Below, piece after piece: positions 59,225 through 64,000 of a stretch of DNA of 64,000 bases. Position 1 is the first letter of the stretch; every line of letters starts with the position of its first letter. The DNA lies in assembly GCF_013778325.1 (NCBI RefSeq), contig NZ_JACEIB010000001.1, forward strand, positions 620,001 to 684,000. Reading direction: 5' to 3'. Under the pieces are notes generated by a model. The model was not told the origin of the DNA and did not search any database. It saw nothing but the letters and a program-made list of their open reading frames with translations. The position numbers and the translations under genes were made by a program. The DNA comes from Sphingomonas chungangi (GTDB lineage: Bacteria > Pseudomonadota > Alphaproteobacteria > Sphingomonadales > Sphingomonadaceae).

Positions 59225-60579
59225 GGCCGTCGCCGCTGCTCGCCTTCGTGCCGAACGGGCCAAGGCCGGGCGTCGGCCGCGAGCAGGCCGATATCGGCGC
59301 GCTGGTCCACCGGCTGGAGGCGGCGCAATGGCGCTCACCCGAGGAGATCGCGGCGCGGCAGTTCGAGGCACTGGCCAAGCTCGCCGGGCATATGGGGCGC
59401 GAAAGTCCGCTGTTCCGCCGCCAACTCGACGCAGCCGGGCTCGCGCCGCACGATCTCGGCACGCAGGAGGGGCTGCACGCCTTCCCGCCGATCCGTCGCC
59501 GCGACCTGCAGGGGCCGCCCAAGGACGTCTTCTGCGCGACCGTGCCCGATGCCTGCGGCGAGATCGTCCACGCATCCTCCTCCGGATCGACCGGCGAGCC
59601 GGTGCGGCTACGGCGGACCGCGCTCGACCAATTGCTGTTCCGCGCGATGACGATCCGCTTCCATCTCTGGCACGGGATCGGCACGGGCCTCAGCTTCTGC
59701 CAGTCGCGCGCCGGCGTGGACGAGGTGGTCAGCGCGCGCAAATGGGGCGGCACGGCCGGGATGTTCTGGCCGACCGGGCCGATGCTCGCCATGCCCAACC
59801 AATTGGCGATCACCGAGCAGGCGCGGCTGATCGAGGGGTTCCAGCCGGACATCCTGCTGATCTATCCCAGCAACATCGTCGCGCTGGCGCGGCATTACGA
59901 GGCGAACGGCAAGGCGCCGTTCACGGTCCGGCAGATCCGCACGACGTCCGAGACACTGCCCGACCCCGATCGCGCGCTGGTCGAGCGGATGTGGGGCTGC
60001 GCGCCGGTGGACGTCTATTCGTCCACCGAGGTCGGCTACATCGCCATGCAATGCCCGCAGAGCGGCCTCTATCACGTCATGGCGGAGACGCTGATCGTCG
60101 AGGTGATCGACGACGCCGGGCGGCCGTGCCGGGAGGGCGAAGTCGGCCGGATCGTGGTGACCGATCTCAACAATCACGCGACCCCGCTGATCCGCTACGC
60201 GATCGGCGATCATGCCGAGGTCGGGCCGCCCTGCCCGTGCGGCCGGGGATTGCCGACGCTGCGCCGCATCCTCGGGCGCGAGCGCAACCTCGTGACGATG
60301 CCCGACGGCAGCCGCCACTGGCCGCTGACCGGCCGCTCGCGCTACCGCGACGTGGCGCCGGTGCTCCAGCACCAGATGCTCCAGCGCGAGCGCGACCGGA
60401 TCGAGGTGCGGCTGGTGATCGAGCGCCCGCTGACCGATGGAGAGGAAGCAGCGCTGCGCGCAATCATGCAGCAGGCGCTGGGTCATCCCTTCGCGCTCGA
60501 CTTCGAATATTACGAGCATCGCCTGCCGATGGCGCCCAACGGCAAGTTCGAGGAGTTCGTGAACCTGATCGACGGGTGA
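59221..60579 (+). CDS. CapK/PaaK-type adenylate-forming enzyme
   Basis: A 452-residue protein of the phenylacetate-CoA ligase superfamily. The phosphate loop SSSGSTGEPVRLRR (A3) lies at about residues 118-131, and YSSTEVGYIAMQCPQ (A5) and LIRYAIGDHAEVG (A7) follow. A CPCGRG motif with GRERNLV is typical of CapK-like enzymes. It would activate a carboxylate with ATP and pass it to CoA or an acceptor. It is coupled to the methyltransferase; the carboxylate is unknown, since no paa or capsule genes are near. Confidence 0.85.
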   Translation: MRPSPLLAFVPNGPRPGVGREQADIGALVHRLEAAQWRSPEEIAARQFEALAKLAGHMGRESPLFRRQLDAAGLAPHDLGTQEGLHAFPPIRRRDLQGPPKDVFCATVPDACGEIVHASSSGSTGEPVRLRRTALDQLLFRAMTIRFHLWHGIGTGLSFCQSRAGVDEVVSARKWGGTAGMFWPTGPMLAMPNQLAITEQARLIEGFQPDILLIYPSNIVALARHYEANGKAPFTVRQIRTTSETLPDPDRALVERMWGCAPVDVYSSTEVGYIAMQCPQSGLYHVMAETLIVEVIDDAGRPCREGEVGRIVVTDLNNHATPLIRYAIGDHAEVGPPCPCGRGLPTLRRILGRERNLVTMPDGSRHWPLTGRSRYRDVAPVLQHQMLQRERDRIEVRLVIERPLTDGEEAALRAIMQQALGHPFALDFEYYEHRLPMAPNGKFEEFVNLIDG

Positions 60580-60588
60580 GAGTGCCGG

Positions 60589-61053
60589 TCAATCGATGCC
60601 GGCGGCCCCCAGCCGGTCTCGCAATCTGTTCAGGCCGGTCCGCACCATATCGCCATAACCGTCATGGTTGAGATGGGCGATGCGCGCCAGCCCGACGGCG
60701 GCGTGGCGCGACGCGCGGGCCGGATCGCCCAGCCGCCGATAGGCGTCGCCGACGTTCAGGTGCAGCGACGGCAGAAAGCCCGCGAGCGACGGATCGACCG
60801 GATCCAGATCCTCGTCGCCTTGAGATCCGGTCGCGGCTTCGAGCGCGAGCAGGTCCCAAGCAAGCTCGTCCTTCGCATCGTCCTCGGTGTCGGCGAGGAA
60901 ATGGGCGATCGTGCAGCGCTGCAGGGGCGTGCCGTACTCGCCCTTTTCGTTCCACAGTCGGAGGAGATCGCGCCTTGCGGCATCGCGATCGCCGCCGTGG
61001 ACCATCGCCACGGCCCGCATGATCTCGCCCATGTCGGTCGAAGGCGTGTTCAT
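60589..61053 (-). CDS. TPR-like helical hypothetical protein
   Basis: A 154-residue protein starting MNTPSTDMGEIMRAVAMVHG. The helix pairs GDRDAARRDLLRLWNEKGEY, LQRCTIAHFLADTEDDAKDE and LHLNVGDAYRRLGDPARASR resemble tetratricopeptide repeats. It is probably a protein-interaction module; the partner is unknown. It is convergent with the CapK-type gene, 9 bases between. Confidence 0.7.
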   Translation of the reverse strand: MNTPSTDMGEIMRAVAMVHGGDRDAARRDLLRLWNEKGEYGTPLQRCTIAHFLADTEDDAKDELAWDLLALEAATGSQGDEDLDPVDPSLAGFLPSLHLNVGDAYRRLGDPARASRHAAVGLARIAHLNHDGYGDMVRTGLNRLRDRLGAAGID

Positions 61054-61072
61054 GCGTGTGGTCCGTCATTCC

Positions 61073-61102
61073 CGATCCTCCCCCGAGGGAAGGGGAGGAT
61101 CG
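61073..61102 (-). terminator. Hairpin after RcnB-like gene
   Basis: Perfect 11-bp stem CGATCCTCCCC/GGGGAGGATCG with an 8-base loop, 9 bases past the stop of the leftward gene. The GATC-CTCCCC arms resemble the hairpin at 28491, so this may be a further small repeat type as well as a transcript end. Confidence 0.55.
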
Positions 61103-61111
61103 GAAAGGCGC

Positions 61112-61696
61112 TCAATAAAACGCCCCGTAGATTACGTCGCGGATGCGGCCGGTGCGGACGTCGACCAGCAGCAGGTCCGGGCCGTAGCGCACCCAGCGGC
61201 AGCCGTAGGGCGGCGGGCCGAAGCCGTAGGTCGCGTAATCGTCGAAATAATAGGTCGACGACAGGAACAGGTGCGGCAGCAGCAGGCCGACCGTCCAGCG
61301 GCGATAATGATAGCCCGGCGGATAGCGCCAGCCGGGGCGGTGGATCGGCCTGAAATTCGGCGGCCGGAAGCCGGGATTGTGCGGCGGGCGCGGCTTGTGG
61401 TGGCCGTTGCCGGGGCGACCCGGCGGATTGGGCCTCACGGGCGGCTTCGGGCGCACCGGGCGGGGTGGCTGGATCTCGGGGCGGCCAGGGCGCGGCGGCT
61501 TCACACCGGGATGCCCCCCACCGGGCGGGCGTCCGCCTCCGGAGCCGCCGGGTCGCGAAGGCGCGGGCTTGGTGACAGGCGGCCGCCCACGGTCTCCCCC
61601 TCCGCCATGACCGGGCCGACCATGATCCTGCGCCTGGGCAATGTCGGGAGACACCAGCAGCAGCAACGCGGTGCCGAGCAGGAGATGCGTCTTCAT
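61112..61696 (-). CDS. RcnB-family-like periplasmic protein with Pro/Gly-rich region
   Basis: A 194-residue protein with a signal peptide (MKTHLLLGTALLLLVSPDIAQA), a long Pro/Gly/Arg/His-rich low-complexity region (about residues 25-125) and a C-terminal RcnB-like domain (YPPGYHYRRWTVGLLLPHLF, PPYGCRWVRYGPDLLLVDVR). RcnB proteins affect nickel/cobalt homeostasis in the periplasm, but most members are uncharacterised, and no metal transporter is adjacent. Confidence 0.8.
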   Translation of the reverse strand: MKTHLLLGTALLLLVSPDIAQAQDHGRPGHGGGGDRGRPPVTKPAPSRPGGSGGGRPPGGGHPGVKPPRPGRPEIQPPRPVRPKPPVRPNPPGRPGNGHHKPRPPHNPGFRPPNFRPIHRPGWRYPPGYHYRRWTVGLLLPHLFLSSTYYFDDYATYGFGPPPYGCRWVRYGPDLLLVDVRTGRIRDVIYGAFY

Positions 61697-61794
61697 CGGC
61701 CATCCTCCGTTATGCGGGAGGGAGGCTATGCCTGTTCCGTGTCGGCGACAAGTCGAATCGGGAGTGAAACGAAGGCGTTGGCGGTACCGGTCGA

Positions 61795-63027
61795 TCAGCC
61801 GGGCGTGGCCGGCAAGGCCTTGCTGCGCGATCGCAGCTTTTCCGGATCGCTCAGATCGCAGGCCACGGCCGTCGGCTTGCTCTGCCCCTCAGCCTGCATC
61901 TTGGACAAGGCGTCGAGCCCCGCGCGGGCATGATCGACGTCATATTGCACCAGCGGCTCGCCGGTGACCGGCAGCTTCGCGAGCAGGCCGAGCCCGGCCT
62001 CCTCGTCGGACCGCGCCTCGGCGATGTAGCCGAGCCGGCCATAGGCGCAGGCACGACGCAGGAACACGTAGGGATAGTCCGGTTGGGTCTCGAGCCCGGC
62101 GCTGAAATCCGCGACCGCCTCCTCGTATCGGCCCATCAGGCTGAGCAGCCATCCCCGGTGATAATGATATTTCATGCCCATGGCGACCGGATCCCGGACG
62201 GCGATCTCGTTCAGCGTGGCGAGTGCCCCCGGATAATCCCCCGCGATCCGCTTGATCGCCGCCCGGCGGACCTGCGCCCGGAAATATTCGTCCGGCCACT
62301 TCGCCTCGAAGCGCTGATAGACGGCGAGCGCGTCCGGATAGGCGCCGAGCTCTTCCAGAAGAGCGCCCTCCGTGAACGGCGCCTCGCGATCGTCGGGCGC
62401 GGCATGCTCCCAGGCCCGCGTATCGGCGAGCGCCAGCACGAGCTCCGCATCGGCGGCGGGCGACCCATGGGGCAGGCGGCTCGCCAGCGTGGCGTGGACG
62501 TCCGATCGCGCCCGCAGCCCGATCGTCCGCAACGCGGCCGGGAGATCGGGATGAGCAAGGCCCGCGTCGAGCAGCGGCCCGGCACCGGCCGTGTCGAAGC
62601 TCATCTCGCGCGCCATTCCCACCGCGATCGCCTTCTCGCCCGACGTGCCGCCGACAGCGGAGGGGCCTGAGCAGAAATCCCGATCGCCGCCGATCTTCTG
62701 CGCGCCGTAGGTGATGGCGCAGAGCCGGTAGTCGATCCTGCCATTGTCCGGATCGAACCGGCCGCTGTCCGGATCGAAGCGCACCGCGATGGATACGCCG
62801 GCTTCGGAGGCGAGGCGCAGTGCGGTGAATACGGCATCCACGTCGCCGGCCCTCGGCGACAGCGTGAAGCGCGCGCTCTCGTTCCAGGTGGTGAACCACA
62901 ACGAGCCGTCCTTTAGGACGGCGCCGCCGGTGACGGCCTCGGTGATGGTGGTCGGGGACGAAGGGGGCAGGTCCGCGCCGAGCAGCAACAGGCCCAGACC
63001 GCACAGCCACGCCTTGCTCAACGCCAT
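61795..63027 (-). CDS. Exported TPR protein
   Basis: A 410-residue protein starting MALSKAWLCGLGLLLLGADL, a signal peptide. The N-terminal half is a beta/alpha domain (GSLWFTTWNESARFTLSPRA); the C-terminal half holds tetratricopeptide-like repeats (GAYPDALAVYQRFEAKWPDE, GDYPGALATLNEIAVRDPVA, GRYEEAVADFSAGLETQPDY). It probably scaffolds an envelope complex; function unknown. ATG 63027 starts the signal peptide, so longer forms are unlikely. Confidence 0.75.
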   Translation of the reverse strand: MALSKAWLCGLGLLLLGADLPPSSPTTITEAVTGGAVLKDGSLWFTTWNESARFTLSPRAGDVDAVFTALRLASEAGVSIAVRFDPDSGRFDPDNGRIDYRLCAITYGAQKIGGDRDFCSGPSAVGGTSGEKAIAVGMAREMSFDTAGAGPLLDAGLAHPDLPAALRTIGLRARSDVHATLASRLPHGSPAADAELVLALADTRAWEHAAPDDREAPFTEGALLEELGAYPDALAVYQRFEAKWPDEYFRAQVRRAAIKRIAGDYPGALATLNEIAVRDPVAMGMKYHYHRGWLLSLMGRYEEAVADFSAGLETQPDYPYVFLRRACAYGRLGYIAEARSDEEAGLGLLAKLPVTGEPLVQYDVDHARAGLDALSKMQAEGQSKPTAVACDLSDPEKLRSRSKALPATPG

Positions 63028-63087
63028 GTCGAATGCCCCTCGCCCCGGAGCGAGATAAGCGGGCTTCGCGTGGCCGCGCAAGGCCGG

Positions 63088-64000
63088 TCAGCCGACGGCG
63101 GACAGTCCGTACGCTTTCAGCAGATCGTAGAGCGTCGGCCGGCTGATGCCGAGCAGGCGCGCGGTCTGTGAGATGTTGCCGTCGGCACGCGCCAGCGCCT
63201 CGCCGATCGCCTTGCGGTCGGCCGCCTCGCGCACGCTGCGCAGGTTGAGTGCCTCGAATGCGCCGCCCGCCAGATCGAGATCCTCGGCGGTGAGCGCCTT
63301 GCCCTCGGCCATGATGATCGCGCGCTTCACGCGGTTTTCCAGCTCGCGGACGTTGCCCGGCCAGCGCGCGGCGGCGATGGCGTCGGCGGCGTCGGGGGCG
63401 AGGCCCTTCACCTGCGGATTGATCGCGGGCGCGTGGCGGCGGAGGAAATGGCGGGCGAGCAGCACCGCGTCGCCCGCCCGGTCGGCGAGCGTCGGCAGGC
63501 GCACCACCATCTCGGCGAGGCGGTACCAGAGATCCTCGCGGAAGCTGCCCTCGGCCACCATCGCCTCGAGGTCGCGGTGGGTGGCGCAGACGATGCGGAC
63601 GTCCACGGGCAACGCCCTGCGCCCGCCGATCCTCTCGATCACGCGCTCCTGCAGGAAGCGCAGCAGCTTGACCTGCAAGGGCAGCGGCACGTCGCCGATC
63701 TCGTCGAGGAAGAGCGTGCCCCCCGAGGCCAGCTCGATCTTGCCCTCGACGGTGCGAACGGCGCCGGTGAAGGCACCCTTCTCGTGGCCGAACAGCTCGG
63801 ATTCCAGCAGTGTTTCGGGGATCGCCGCGCAGTTGATCGCGACGAACGGCCCCTTGCCGCGCCTGCTCGCCTCGTGCAGCCCGCGCGCGACGAGTTCCTT
63901 GCCGGTGCCCGACGCGCCCAGCACCAGCAGCGAGACGTCGGTCTGCGCCACCCGCTCGACGGTGCGCGCGACCTTGAGCATCTCGGGCGCCGCCGTCACC
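63088..64000 (-). CDS. Sigma-54-dependent response regulator, PrsR/PEP-CTERM type (partial)
   Basis: The C-terminal 304 residues of an NtrC-class regulator; the receiver domain lies beyond the right edge. The AAA+ domain has Walker A GASGTGKE, the sigma-54 contact loop GAFTGA, Walker [12 protein letters not shown] and the R-finger region, followed by a Fis-type HTH ([20 protein letters not shown]). The sequence around [20 protein letters not shown] resembles PEP-CTERM-box regulators (PrsR), which control exopolysaccharide and PEP-CTERM sorting genes. That assignment is by memory of the family. Confidence 0.85.
   Translation of the reverse strand, partial: VTAAPEMLKVARTVERVAQTDVSLLVLGASGTGKELVARGLHEASRRGKGPFVAINCAAIPETLLESELFGHEKGAFTGAVRTVEGKIELASGGTLFLDEIGDVPLPLQVKLLRFLQERVIERIGGRRALPVDVRIVCATHRDLEAMVAEGSFREDLWYRLAEMVVRLPTLADRAGDAVLLARHFLRRHAPAINPQVKGLAPDAADAIAAARWPGNVRELENRVKRAIIMAEGKALTAEDLDLAGGAFEALNLRSVREAADRKAIGEALARADGNISQTARLLGISRPTLYDLLKAYGLSAVG

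Noticed and set aside
1-64000. CRISPR array, rRNA operon or prophage
   Set aside because: No regularly spaced direct repeats, no rRNA sequence and no phage structural cluster were seen. The terminase-like protein at 11743 stands alone.

Overview
The window looks like a chromosomal segment of a sphingomonad (Alphaproteobacteria, Sphingomonadaceae). The clues are high GC, gene families typical of that group (LytTR two-component pair, ATP12 chaperone, short NrdA/NrdB, NodT-EmrA-EmrB efflux operon, a bio operon carrying bioC and a bioH-like gene, a PEP-CTERM-type sigma-54 regulator), a cluster of GANTC (CcrM) sites, and tRNA genes with encoded CCA. I could run no searches, so names rest on motifs, length and context.

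Region 1 (1-5725) is the right end of an integrated mobilizable element. It abuts the 3' end of tRNA-Pro(CGG) and carries a long tyrosine recombinase, a compact MobQ-type relaxase, a KfrA-like DNA-binding coiled-coil protein preceded by three stacked inverted repeats, and three unrecognised genes. Its left end lies outside the window.

Region 2 (5.7-12.5 kb): ferredoxin-NADP reductase and divergent lepA. An AT-rich OLD-type ATPase/TOPRIM gene then sits against the lepA 3' end, next to an AbrB-Doc toxin-antitoxin pair, so this is a small defence/accessory island. Region 3 (12.5-30 kb): flagellin, an M50-like membrane protease, an EAL phosphodiesterase, a LytS/LytR-type system, MsrB, a tightly overlapped crcB-rluC-type-gph-ATP12 operon, lipoproteins, MAPEG and a PDZ protein. 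Long perfect hairpin repeats occur between several genes.

Region 4 (29-36.5 kb): nrdB and nrdA lie in the same direction but are separated by a secreted M28 peptidase. The nrdA upstream region holds a tandem NrdR-box pair, eleven GANTC sites in about 360 bp and a DnaA-box-like 9-mer, a candidate cell-cycle control region. Region 5 (36.5-50 kb): a flavoprotein disulfide reductase, a MarR-controlled tripartite efflux operon with an 18-bp operator, the biotin cluster bioF-bioH-bioC-bioD-bioA, an AlkA-type glycosylase and an adrenodoxin-type ferredoxin.

Region 6 (49-64 kb): RlmB-type methyltransferase, tRNA-Tyr, a decayed gene, a K+ channel, FadE-type dehydrogenase, aldo-keto reductase, a MarR-GNAT fusion, a DUF815-type ATPase, a coupled methyltransferase plus CapK/PaaK-type adenylating enzyme, an RcnB-like protein, a TPR protein and a truncated PrsR-type regulator at the right edge.
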